From assembly GCA_013397795.1 (NCBI GenBank), contig VZTJ01003846.1:1004421-1068420 (forward strand): a stretch of 64,000 nucleotides of DNA. The letters are read 5' to 3'. Source of the stretch: Orthonyx spaldingii (lineage: Eukaryota > Chordata > Aves > Passeriformes > Orthonychidae). Made by a program: the position numbers and the translations under genes. Of the stretch, positions 50,501 through 61,247 are shown one piece after another (position 1 is the stretch's first letter; every line of letters starts with the position of its first letter). The notes under the pieces are model-generated. The model saw only the letters and a list, made by a program, of their open reading frames with translations. It did no database searches and was not told the origin of the DNA.

Positions 50501-51687
50501 GAATTCTCAGCTGCAACGTCATATTTGGTACAGCTGAGTGGGAAAGGTGGACTTCACAAGCCCACAGAAAGAGTAGTACCCATAAAGATCTATAAATATT
50601 CCCACAGGAATCTGTTTGGCATGTAAAATTTCTTCCTAATAGCAATCCATTTTCCTTGTATCGCTAAAGTGGCCAACCCATCCTTTTTGCTTAACAGATA
50701 ACATATATCAATATATTAATTTATTACTTGTACTATTTTATCAATTCATGGAATTCTTTTTATCTGTATTTTGGTGTAGAGTGCTAGGTGAAAAGGAAGA
50801 AGAGTGGGCATGTTTTATGCAACCAATTTTCTTTGAGCTACCAGATTCTTCATAGAAAAATGTATCTGGGTGAAGCAATTTTGTTAATAACTTGATAGGC
50901 AAAGCTTACTTTCTGACATGTCTTTTGGCAAAAGACAAGAAGTGAGAGGACAGATTTGTATAGATTCTTTTCAGAACACTGCTTTGTTGTTTGTCATTAT
51001 AGTATTTAGGACTGCATTTTTCTTTGAAAGAAAACTAACTAGAGCTGTCTAAAACTGAAAGCAAAATAACCACGTGAAAAAAGAACCCTCTTTATGCATT
51101 TATATATATATTATTGACTCATATATAATATTTTTTGTACATTATTGATTTGTCATCTTCTAAAATTCTACTTCCTGCCAACATTACTGTTGTTGGTAGA
51201 TGGAGCTCCTTGTGTCTAAAATTGTTGGTGAGCTTCAAGTTTGGATTTCTTCTCCCTCAGTCTCAGAGTTTCTCAGTGAACATTATACATGGCATAGACT
51301 TGAAACAGGGGATTGTCATTTTTATCTGATGAAGTTGGTTAACAGAGTGAGCAAGAAACAGAGTAATAGTAAATTATGACATCTGGTTGCCACTAGTTCT
51401 GGGTAACAGAGTAAAACATGGAAGTTATTTTCAGAATCTAGGGAAGAGGGTTAATTTTTATGAGGAGAGGAAATCCAAAGCCTTTCAAGGGGTATCATCT
51501 CTGTAAGTTTTCAAGGTCATAAACACAGGGTTCAGTTTTTTCATACGTTGCTTGGAAGTTGCTTCCTCCTGGTTGTCCAAATCAAAATTACATCTGTTAA
51601 TATTTAATGTTTAATAAATTGCACAGAGTAAAAAATTGTTCACTGTAGAGAATTGAATATACTTCTAAATTTTTTGTTTCCCTAAAG
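47506..51687 (+). other. Intron 25
   Basis: 4182 nt. An old antisense CR1 lies at 47655-47880. A slightly GC-richer stretch at 48980-49270 has no recognised identity. The 102-codon minus-strand ORF at 47901-48209 looks incidental. Confidence 0.85.
47655..47880 (-). mobile_element. Old CR1 fragment, antisense
   Basis: The order of ggagattccaaaatcccctc, a caggcagtttgcttcagggc-like line, and gccctgtggagaactggaac followed by tgtatttgaggact matches the complement of an older CR1 subfamily. It is highly diverged, so the edges are approximate. Confidence 0.65.
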
Positions 51688-51791
51688 AAACCTGGAGAGG
51701 AACCACCAGAAGAAGATGAAAGCCTTAAAAGGGTTGATCCTTTACATCAACTTATTCTGCTATTCAGTCGAACAGCCTTGACTGAAAAATG
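51688..51791 (+). CDS. RYR2: RYR2 exon w26
   Basis: 104 nt, phase 0 in and 2 out (about 3646-3679 plus two bases of C3680). It encodes KPGEEPPEEDESLKRVDPLH then QLILLFSRTALTEK. PDPLHQ/VDPLHQ is a RYR hallmark. Acceptor is ttccctaaag and donor is TG|gtaggg. Confidence 0.96.
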
Positions 51792-52332
51792 GTAGGGAGA
51801 GATTACAGAGTATATGCAGATATTCAGATTACTCCTGTATTTGAAGTCATATATGCCTCTTTTCAAGTGAGATTGCATAAGCTAGGCCAAAACGTGCGTA
51901 TGAATATCCGGTGAGTTTGAGTTACGCTCAAACGTCTTTAGCTGGTGGTATGTAAAGAGATTTTGACATGACTTTTTCACAGTTATGGATGCTGTGCTCA
52001 GGACTTACTAATCCTCTGTCTTCTGTCTATGTTTGCTATTGACAGTTATATTCTGAGTATGATGAATATTCGAAGTATAATTGAAAACTTAACTATATTC
52101 ACTTTACTGGAAGGTGTTTATGAATTTCTGGGTGCTGTGTTTGTAGCTGGCTATACTTTTTCCATTTGTATCAGTTAATCAAGTCTTCATTTTCCAAAAA
52201 TACTTTCGTAATTCGTTATGAGCATAGAAATTTAAGAATATTTGTAAGATGTTTAAAAATATTTTGGCGCTTCAGTTCTCCTATAATGAGTCTAATCTTC
52301 CTCATTTTACCTTTTCTCTCTCTATTAACCAG
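51792..52332 (+). other. Intron 26
   Basis: 541 nt. Nothing was recognised. Confidence 0.9.
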
Positions 52333-52384
52333 CAAATTGGAAGAAGATTTCCTGTATATGGCTTATGCAGATATTATGGCAAAG
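52333..52384 (+). CDS. RYR2: RYR2 exon w27
   Basis: 52 nt, phase 2 in and 0 out (about 3680-3697). It completes Cys, then KLEEDFLYMAYADIMAK. Acceptor is attaaccag and donor is AAG|gtaatt. A short 143-nt intron separates it from w28. Confidence 0.96.
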
Positions 52385-52527
52385 GTAATTTGTTTGGTAT
52401 TTTTTGCATATTTTCTGTTTTAATTAAGTTAGTGAAGAAGATCAAGAGAAAAAGTTTGTTAAGTGTTTTCAGTAAATTGCAAATTATCAGTAAATTTTTT
52501 CTATTTTTTTTTTTCCTATGGTGTCAG

Positions 52528-52581
52528 AGCTGCCATGATGAAGAAGATGATGATGGTGAAGAAGAAGTGAAGAGTTTTGAA
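52528..52581 (+). CDS. RYR2: RYR2 exon w28 (acidic segment)
   Basis: 54 nt, 18 codons, phase 0/0 (about 3698-3715): SCHDEEDDDGEEEVKSFE. Eleven of 18 residues are Asp or Glu. Acceptor is tggtgtcag and donor is GAA|gtaaga. The known 24-nt alternative insertion follows its last codon. Confidence 0.96.
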
Positions 52582-54220
52582 GTAAGATTATACTTGTTTT
52601 GTTTTTCTTGTCATATTAGACATTATTTCATAGCTTCCAGCTGACATTTATGTTTCTTGGTTCATGGCTTACTGCAGCTTATTATGCCAGTGAACTGCAT
52701 GTCACAAGCTGGATATGGCAGGTATGAGTCCCCAGATTAATGTTAGTGAAACAAAAAACATGTGCAGTATCACATAATTCAAGATTGTATAGAGAATAGT
52801 TTAGTGGATCTTGCATGTTTATCTCATTGACTTTATTGTTAGGTATTACAGTTAGTAACTTATTGTAAAAGTCTGATAATAGCAGACTGTATCTTTTAAA
52901 GTATTCTGCCCTACCTTTAATTTGGATTTTTAAAATAAATAACACTACTTTTTGCAGTAGTCATTTACATTCAGTACCAGTAATTAATGCATTAGTTTTA
53001 TGTTCACATATATATTAGTGCTTCTTAATAAAACGTGAAGTTTTGTTTATTAGTACTTCTAGGATTTTGGTTTATGTTGAGAGTAGGAAATCTATATTTA
53101 TTGTTGTTTAATGTTTTTAGTGATCATCACTGTATAAGGATATACACATGGGTTGATTACAAGTGTAAGAGTTGAGTCCTTGTCATGTGCTTACTCTGGG
53201 ATCTGTCTCTCTTTTTCCGTTAATAAAATGGAGTTTACAAGAAATTTGTCTCTTCTGAGGGACACTGAGGGAATTATTTCTTAATATTTTTAATATTTTA
53301 ATGTATTTTGGCATAGTACAGTTGTGACATTAAAAGGTGTCACTTAGGTCTTTCAAATCAATTAATACTTACATTTCATATCTCTACTAAAACACAGAAA
53401 CATGAAATAAACACTTTTACAATTTCTTTTAAAAAATTATAAATATACTGAATGATTTGCTGTAAAACTATCTGTGCTGTTCTGATTGTTGAGGAATGGT
53501 TTTGGTCATGTTTACTTTTACTGCATTGTTTTATACACATAAAATGTTCTGTATGTTTTCTACATGATGCTGCATGATAAAGCACTGAATTATTTAAGTA
53601 CATATTTCCTATTTGACTGTATAAAGAAATCAGAAAGAATATCAATACTAAATTCTTTTCAATCACTCAGTAGTCCAGTTGAGTTACAAGCAATATACTC
53701 AATATATAAATTCTTGTTTCTTGCTAAATATCGAAGTACGAACCCAAAATTCAGTGGGTTTTTCTGATTTTTTTTCCTTTTCCTCTGGGAATGCCATATA
53801 TGACTTATCATTGACTAAACAATGAGTATTAATTCCTATAAGCTTCTATCAGTTAGCCTGTACATGCTTGTTAGATATCAAAGGCCTCGTGCTCATAAAT
53901 GTGAAAATTGATAAATAGCAAGTCATTGAGGTGAATGAAAAAATTTATCAGAAAGGAATTTGATACTGGAATTAGTTGTCCTTACCTAAATCATAATGGG
54001 TTCTTTGTTCAGCATTCAATTTTTTGTTTTGAGAGAAGATCCTATTCATTTGTTTCTCTTTATTATTTTTCCTGTAGCTGTGAAACTTTTGTTTAAATAA
54101 TGTATTTATATGTTCAAAAGACAATTTTGTGTATGTATTTGGTCAGTCACCTGCAGAAAAAAATTTTGGACTTCTTTTTTCTTATTACTATTTCGCTTCT
54201 TGTCCTTGCCCTTCCTTAAG

Positions 54221-54244
54221 GTGACAGGATCACAACGCAGCAAG
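54221..54244 (+). CDS. RYR2: RYR2 exon w28a, 24-nt alternative micro-exon
   Basis: Eight codons, VTGSQRSK, phase 0/0. The acceptor is pyrimidine-rich (ccttgcccttccttaag) and the donor is AAG|gtaaaa. It sits between SFE and EKEME, the position of the 24-nt alternatively spliced insert described for mammalian RYR2 after residue 3715, and the peptide is identical to the one I remember. Inclusion adds a Ser- and basic-rich stretch just after the acidic exon. It is too short for gene finders and easily missed. Confidence 0.88.
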
Positions 54245-56821
54245 GTAAAACAAAAAAAATATGTGTGTATTTGTCTGGGTCTAATTTTGTGATTTTTCAG
54301 GCCCAACATCTTGGATAAGTTCAACTAAAGGGTCTTGAAATAGTTTTTGACGTTTCAGTTCCAGCATGACATCTCTACCACACCCTTTTTGTGCACAAGC
54401 TCTTTCAAGATTTCAGGAATTATTTATGCAGAATATGCCATGTAAAATTGCGATACCATTTTGCGGAAAACAGAGTGTCATTTGGCTTGTTCATGTTGTT
54501 TTGCTGTTCATGCCTTTTGTGCATCAGTTATCTTCTTTCTGGCTATAACTTAATTTAAATTATTAAAACAACTTATGTGGTTATTAAGGGAAAGTAGTTA
54601 AACTTTTCTTCTGTATCTTAGCAGACACACATTTCTGATATAGTGGTAGAATTCTCTTTCCAATATCTGTCCCAGAGAGAGTGTCAATCATAGTTCATGT
54701 CTGATTCAGATCCTTTGGAACCGACTGAGTCCTTAGCCTTCTCATTATAGTATTTGACAGAAACTCCTTAGCTACTCCTTACCTGAAATGATTCCTAGTT
54801 GTTCCACATTTTCTCTAAGAACATAGAGGCAATAGCTCTGAAACTTCGCTGTTAGTTTTTTTATTGGTTCAATTTCTTACACAGCCTTTTGTGTCTCATC
54901 ATGAAAGCCTCACCATTTGTTTCTGAAAGGTGTCCCAAGACTATGCAGCAGACTACTTGTCTAGTTCATGCAGGTAGACGTCTCAGTTCCCATTGTTGAC
55001 TCAGGCCACTTGCTGGTAGTGCTGCCAATTTGATATTCTCACAGAAGGTATGGTGTGTGGAGTAGCTAATTTTTGGTTCTGAGATGTTTAAATACAGTTA
55101 TTTGTGCTGTGGCTAATGACATCTAGAGTAAGTAAAGATGACTTGCTGAGATTTGAAATATAAAGATTTAGCTAATGGTCAGACTTCAGTCAGTAATTTC
55201 AGATTTCATTTCCTATGGGAATGTGGGGAAACAACTGTAACCCTCTCCATGGAAAAGAGCAAGATGATTTTGGTATTTTATTTGCTAGCCTTCTGTTAAC
55301 ATTCAGATCACAAAAGAAAGTGGTTCCCATCCATCTGTGGGGAGAAAAGATGTATTTCAGGATCAACTTTACTCTTACTCCTCCAAAGATTTGCACAGGT
55401 CTGTTCCACTTTCATACGATAAAGGCATTATCCTGGAAGATGAAGTAGAAGTTATTTAAAAGGTACTGTAGTTGCTACAAACACAAAGTGCATATTAAAA
55501 AACTCCAAAGAAAAAATATAAGTAATCTAATAATGTAATTTCTTCTTTTGAATTCTGCTATTCAAATACTGCGTATTATCACTCTGCTTACCTGGTTACC
55601 ATACACTAAATCTGATACGCTACATAGAAAATTTTCTGTCTTGTCGACTGAGAAGTGTTTTAAAAGAGAAAAAAAAAAGCGCAAGAAGAAATAACCCTTG
55701 CTTCCTTCACACATGGCAGGAAACAGTTGTGCAGATGTGAAACTGTATATACCAGCTGCGTGTGTGCTTCTGTGTGCATTTGTGTGTTTCTTTCTGTCTG
55801 GCAATCAGACTTCAATGTTGAAGGCAGTTCTTTTATTCTGTCCTGTGTGTGCATGTGAAATGACTGACCAATTTGTATGGGGATAAAAGTCTACTGCTCC
55901 TCTAGACTTTAAAAATATGTGGTGTTTGAAGTCTTGAATCTTTTCACAGTCAGAGCAACAGAGACATTTGGGCAAGCTTAGAATGTGATGAAAATGCTGA
56001 GTGTATTTTATTGACAGTTTTCATGCGCGTATCTCATGCAGTGTAGTCTCATTTTTGTACAATTAATCTGAATTGACTTCATTGTGTGGTCAATGAGGAG
56101 GTGACAATAATGTTCTCTGTATGTTAGTATGTTCCTGTCAAAAAGTTAACTTTTTTTCATACTGAACAGATGTTCAATTGACTCCCTGTAAAGTTGGTGT
56201 CACTGTCCCCTTTGATAGGAAATTCTTTCAAATCAAACTGTTTCAATAACTGAATGCAAATAATTATCTGCATTTGGGTCACTGCTACATATTAACATGC
56301 TCTAAATACATGTAAGGTGGGAACTCAAAGAAAGAGTCAAAATCTAGCACATACTTTTAAATTCATTTGTATTGAATTGATTTAAATTGACACCACACAG
56401 GAAGAAAAGAAATGGGAGAAATAGAGCTTCCCGTGTCAGTTCTTTTCATTCCTGTTATATTCACAGGTTTTTTACAAAATGATACATTGTGCTGTCACTT
56501 ACCTCAGGCAAAAATTTTCAAATTTCAGTACATACAAATAATGCAACCTCCTAAGGCTCCAGCCCATTGAAGATGGTTACCTTTATCTCTTACTGTCACA
56601 AATCCTGAATAAACAGTATCCATATACCACATATTTACAATAAGTAACTATTTATTATCGGAATTAAGATTAGACTCCATAATCAATTTATCAATTCTAA
56701 GAAAGTAAACATTCCAATCAGTATGAAAAATGTGGTTTTCATTAGTTTTTCCTATATGTAATGGATTGTATGGAACCTAATACATAGTTTCACTCTCTAT
56801 GCTACAGAATAAGTTATTTAT

Positions 56822-56905
56822 GCATAGAATAGTTTGGGTTGGAAAGGACCTTTAGAGGTCCTCAAGTCCAAGCCCCTTACAACAAGCAGTGGTGCTCCAG
56901 TGATG
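56822..56905 (-). mobile_element. CR1 LINE 3' end, antisense
   Basis: It reads catagaatagtttgggttgg then aaggacctttagaggtcctc aagtccaagcccc, the complement of the CR1 3' terminus including the 8-mer at the edge. It is strongly truncated but well preserved. Confidence 0.85.
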
Positions 56906-57810
56906 AAGTCCAAAATGAGTGATTTAGGAAAAATTCAATTTTATTTGTAGAGAAGAAACCAGCATATATTGAACTTAAAAGATTAAAGTATATATAAGAC
57001 ATATATATAAAAAGATACATAAGTATTATGCATGAGTACTCAGTATTTTAATTACATGACTCATACTTATGCATGCCTGACATTGAAATGAACAGATGTT
57101 TTGTCAGAGTAAGACCTGTCGAATAGGATTTGTTCTCTGGACTAAACAGAAGTCTTGAAAAGTAAAAAATATGAAGACAATTCAAAGGAGAAGCATTCAT
57201 GTTCTAATAGCTGAGTTGAAAGTAATTTCACCTCTTTACATCTTTTTGGTTAGTCTCTATAACTTAATTTCATAATTTCATATTGAAAGAAAAAGAGAAA
57301 AAGAAAAAAGAATGTTCTGTAGAAGTAGGATCTTATGCCAGCAGTCTGTATCTTGGAGCTTAGTGGTGGCAGCAAGCAAACCTCTCCATATGTCTTAGCT
57401 CCAAGGGAGACTCCAAGAGGAAGCCTCTGTATGAATTACAAGAAAATTAAGAATTTCAGTGACACACTTGTCAGTTAAAGCTTCTCTTTAGTTTTAGAAG
57501 GTTGGTGTCTACAAATTCAAACTAAAAGTTGTGGTTTTGCCTGATGTATTTTGGCATATGATTGCTTGTAATGATTTAAAAACCAAAGAAAAAGAATGAA
57601 GTAGAAAATACTTGGGTCTCTGCTTTCAAAGAGAATGATTGAAAAGTTTTTTTGGTTTGGTAGGTTACTGAAAAAAGTCTATAATATGAGAACACATGTA
57701 TGTCCATTTATAAGTAGTCAACTTTTTCCCATATGAATGGAAAACATCCAAGATAAAATAGATTTGTTCTTCATTGAGGATTGGTTTTGTTTTCAGGTGT
57801 GTTTCTTTTC

Positions 57811-57866
57811 TTTATTTTTTTTTTTTTTTTTTGGTTTTTTTGTTTTTTTTTTTTTTTGTTTTTTTT
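57811..57866. repeat. Long T-rich tract
   Basis: T18, then GG, T7, G, T16, G and T8. Sense-strand poly(U) in the transcript. Confidence 0.9.
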
Positions 57867-58002
57867 AAAAAATCTGTTTAATTATTTTAAATGTTTCATT
57901 TAGTGAAGTATTTTTACTGTTGTTCTGATGGTTTGGTGAATGACCGAAAACTCAAATCATTGGCTAATTATTTTGTTAGTTTTCTTGACTTCAACTGGCA
58001 AG

Positions 58003-58057
58003 CAAGTGGATAAAGTGCAAAAAGCTGAAACTGGTAGCACAGATAACGATGTAAACA
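58003..58057 (+). other. Weak exon-like segment (unproven)
   Basis: After ttcaactggcaag the phase-0 frame reads QVDKVQKAETGSTDND. A gtaaac donor at 58051 would make a 48-nt in-frame exon. The better donor gtaagc at 58058 would make a 55-nt exon that shifts frame. The acceptor lacks a strong pyrimidine tract. Confidence 0.15.
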
Positions 58058-58282
58058 GTAAGCACATCTTAGAGAAATGGGGATAACCTTATTAATTTAG
58101 TATACTTTGTAGGTAGTGGGTGGCCCACTTCATGTAAGTGCTGCCATCACATATATGTTTATATATATGTATTGACTTTGCATGGAGAAAGCAACAGTGA
58201 AAATACATTGTCAAGCTGAGGAAGGAACCATGATCTTTTGTGGGTTATCATGAAAGGAATGGTTGCTTTTAAAAAAAATGCT

Positions 58283-58352
58283 TGTGGTGGGTTTTTTTGT
58301 TGGTGGATTGTTTGTTTGGTCAGTTTTGGTTTTGGTTTTTTTGGTCTTTTTT
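58283..58352. repeat. T/G-rich low-complexity tract
   Basis: GGTTTT and TTTGG units on the sense strand. Confidence 0.8.
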
Positions 58353-59021
58353 ATTACTAATATCCTAGATATCTTGATTTCCATTGGAAATGCCACTTCT
58401 CTCATTTTAAGCTGTTTGGCAATGCCTCTTCCTACTGTTCTTCTGTAGTGCCATTGCAAGAAGTTAGTCTGTAGATTGCATAGATATATCCTCACTGTAA
58501 GCATTCTTATAAATCTTTGATATTCTTATCAAAAAATATTGTACAATGAAAGTAGTATAACTAGTGTTAGGCTTGTGAATAATAAATCTTGCAATGAAAG
58601 AAAGATGAAAGGGTGTTAGGTCTAAAACTAAAAGTATCTAGAAATAGGAAAAAGGTCTTAAGAAGAGAAACGCTGATCAATTTTCAGTGACTTCTGAAAG
58701 AAATGAAAATATTTTATCATAGCTATACTGAATCTGTGATGTCATGGTTTTCTGGTGGTTTGTGCGTATGGTGTGTGCACGCGTGTGTGTATGTTTCTGT
58801 TCTGTTTCTGTTGAACTCCCAGGAAGAGGTTTAAACATGAAGGCAAAACTTTCAAACCTTAGCATGGCTAAATACAAAGCAACGCTGCCATTTTTTTTTT
58901 TCCTTTTTGTGCCTCCATCTAGATCTGTCACATAATTTAAAGCAAAAAGAAAGATACAATTTAACCACAGGAGAGCTAATAGTGTGAAAAAAAAAAACCC
59001 TGATGAATTTTGTTTCCGCAG

Positions 59022-59078
59022 CACGATATTATCAAAGATTTAAGAAACAAATTTGCCAGCCTCGGCGAGAACTCTCTG
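59022..59078 (+). other. Candidate 57-nt in-frame cassette exon (unproven)
   Basis: The segment lies after gaattttgtttccgcag and before gtaaca. It is 57 nt, phase 0/0, with 19 open codons reading HDIIKDLRNKFASLGENSL. Inserted between SFE (or VTGSQRSK) and EKEME it would keep frame. It is GC-richer than its surroundings and keeps three CpGs including the one in its acceptor, unusual in this intron. I know of no such RYR2 exon. The donor is off consensus at +5. Confidence 0.35.
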
Positions 59079-60178
59079 GTAACAGCATAAATGTCTGTGT
59101 TGGTTTGCTTTTGAGTTAAAGGTTTCTTTTTCATTCATTTGAACATATTTCTCTTTTTTACCTCTTCTTTTTTAATTTATTACTCATACCCTCTATTTAG
59201 CAAGCCTTCATTTTTTAAACCTCTTCCATCTTCCAATGTATTTTTACCGTAACTTGGATGGAAAGTTTATGGCAGCAAAGCTGTCATTCTGGCTACTTCT
59301 GCTGCAGCTGTTCCTGCTTTTAGGTCATACATGTTTTGGGCGTTGTGTTTTTGGACATGATACTAACTGATTGTGTCATGTTCCTTTTGAGTAAGCTTTT
59401 TACCACGCCATCTGATGGACTCACTGTCATAGGGCTCTATGCAACTTCCATTTTGCAACTTATACTGCTTAGTCATCCTCAATTCTCCAGCAAACTTCAA
59501 TTAACCTGATGAAAGTTGAAACTCATCTGGAATTAACTGTGCCTTTATGTTTGCTCTTTATGCTCTTTATGTTTTCAGTAGTAGTTTAAATTACAAAAAA
59601 CAAACTTCACCATTGCTCAAGCAACGCCATGCAGTATTGTTTGTTGCCGCTAGAGAACACAAAATATAAAAGCACAGTGTATTCTATCAAATATTCTGTT
59701 AGGAGGGTGGGCAATCTATATTGTAATATAATGATATGTTCTGAAAAAAATTCTGAGATGCTTCTTTTACTCTGGTGTTCAGCAACAACTTGTAACTCAA
59801 GAGCCACATACTGAGCAGTATGAAGTTATGGTCACACTATAGAAGATTATTAAGAGTATGAACTGTTGCACAAAAACACAGCACAAAAGTGCAAGTTTGA
59901 TACATGCAGTATATATATAATGAACACGGGCTTTGAACTAACCTAATGATTTACAATTGAGATGATTCTTTCCAGATAAACTGCTAAAAGCATATTAAAG
60001 AAAAATACCAAGTAGAGATTATTACTTGAACCTGTTAATTATTTGTTCAGTAGCATCGTATGTATTAAAATGGTCCATGATGTTGCCATAGAGCCCATAT
60101 ACTAAGAGAAAACCAAAAACCCTTGGAGGATTGATAGTAACTGAAATCTCATCTTAAATGACTGGAATTTTTATTCAG

Positions 60179-60278
60179 GAAAAAGAAATGGAAAAGCAAA
60201 AACTTCTGTACCAACAAGCCAGACTGCATGATCGGGGTGCTGCTGAGATGGTTCTGCAGACAATCAGTGCAAGTAAAG
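60179..60278 (+). CDS. RYR2: RYR2 exon w29
   Basis: 100 nt, phase 0 in and 1 out (human about 3716-3748 plus one base of G3749). It encodes EKEMEKQKLLYQQARLHDRG then AAEMVLQTISASK, central-domain helices nearly invariant in RYRs. Acceptor is tttattcag and donor is AAAG|gtaagg. Confidence 0.97.
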
Positions 60279-61167
60279 GTAAGGTTTTGGTGTGTAGATT
60301 AAATTTTAAACCTTATTTTAATGAACTTTGAAGTGATTTTATTTCGTACTGGGCAAAACATGCAGATGTTTGGTTCTAAGGTTTGCTTTCAAAATGAACT
60401 TGAAATTTCAAAAACTTGACAGCTAATCCAGAAAAGTATAATGATTAATTTTCATGAGATTATTATTTCTTTTGTAGTTATAATTAATTCTTCTAGTGCT
60501 GATTTAGAGGATGTGTGAAGTAATTCATAATTTTAGCAGCACCGAATGACAAAATGACCCACAAATTCTGGAATGTGTACAGTTCTGAAGTAGGTGTGGA
60601 CTTTAGTCCTTTTTTTATTTCCCATTCTCCAAATATCTGCTTTATTGGTGTACTTTGATAAAACATTTCAGAAGTATAAATGATGCATTTTTTCCCTTAT
60701 AAATCATCTTACTCTAAGGTTTTATGCTTTCATTTTTTTCTTTTGTAATTTGTTTCCACAGTAGTGATTTAAAAATTCCTGATTACAAATTTTGTTTACT
60801 TTAGCTAAATGCTTGGGTCACTGTCATTTTCTGAAGGAACCTGAAGAAAGCATCTAGATTGTCATGCAGGGGGGGGGCACATTGTTAAACTGGAAAACTA
60901 GCTTACCATTGTGAGCCCAGCCTTAAATCAACTGCTGGATGCTCTAGCAATTGAAATATGATTTATATTCATTGAACACTCCTCTTCCTGCCTTATATCT
61001 TGCTTCTTTTGTGTACTGTGTATATATTACACTATGTCTGTACACACTCATGAAGAAATTAAGGAAAAATAGGTCGGTTTTGCAAGTCATTGAATGGATA
61101 AATTAATTAATAAAACATTTTTAATTTTATATATGATCCAAAAATATATTTTAAAATATTTTTTAAG
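60279..61167 (+). other. Intron 29
   Basis: 889 nt, AT-rich, with a G8 run near 60870. Nothing was recognised. Confidence 0.9.
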
Positions 61168-61247
61168 GTGAGATGGGGCCAATGGTTGCAGCTACCCTAA
61201 AACTAGGAATTGCCATCTTAAATGGAGGAAATTCTACTGTTCAACAG
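61168..61247 (+). CDS. RYR2: RYR2 exon w30
   Basis: 80 nt, phase 1 in and 0 out (about 3749-3775). It encodes EMGPMVAATLKLGIAILNGG then NSTVQQ. The Met after Glu is Thr in human, as I recall. Acceptor is ttttttaag and donor is CAG|gtaagg. Confidence 0.96.

Larger units (their letters stand above)
52582..60178 (+). other. Intron 28, the largest in the window
   Basis: 7597 nt. It holds the 24-nt alternative exon (54221-54244), an antisense CR1 edge (56822-56905), long T/G tracts (57811-57866 and 58283-58352), a TG-rich stretch near 55757-55795, and two unproven exon-like segments (58003 and 59022). The remainder is AT-rich. Confidence 0.85.

Noticed and set aside
58677..59024. 115-codon minus-strand ORF
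   Set aside because: Includes translated low-complexity TG and poly-T text, with no protein-like conservation visible.
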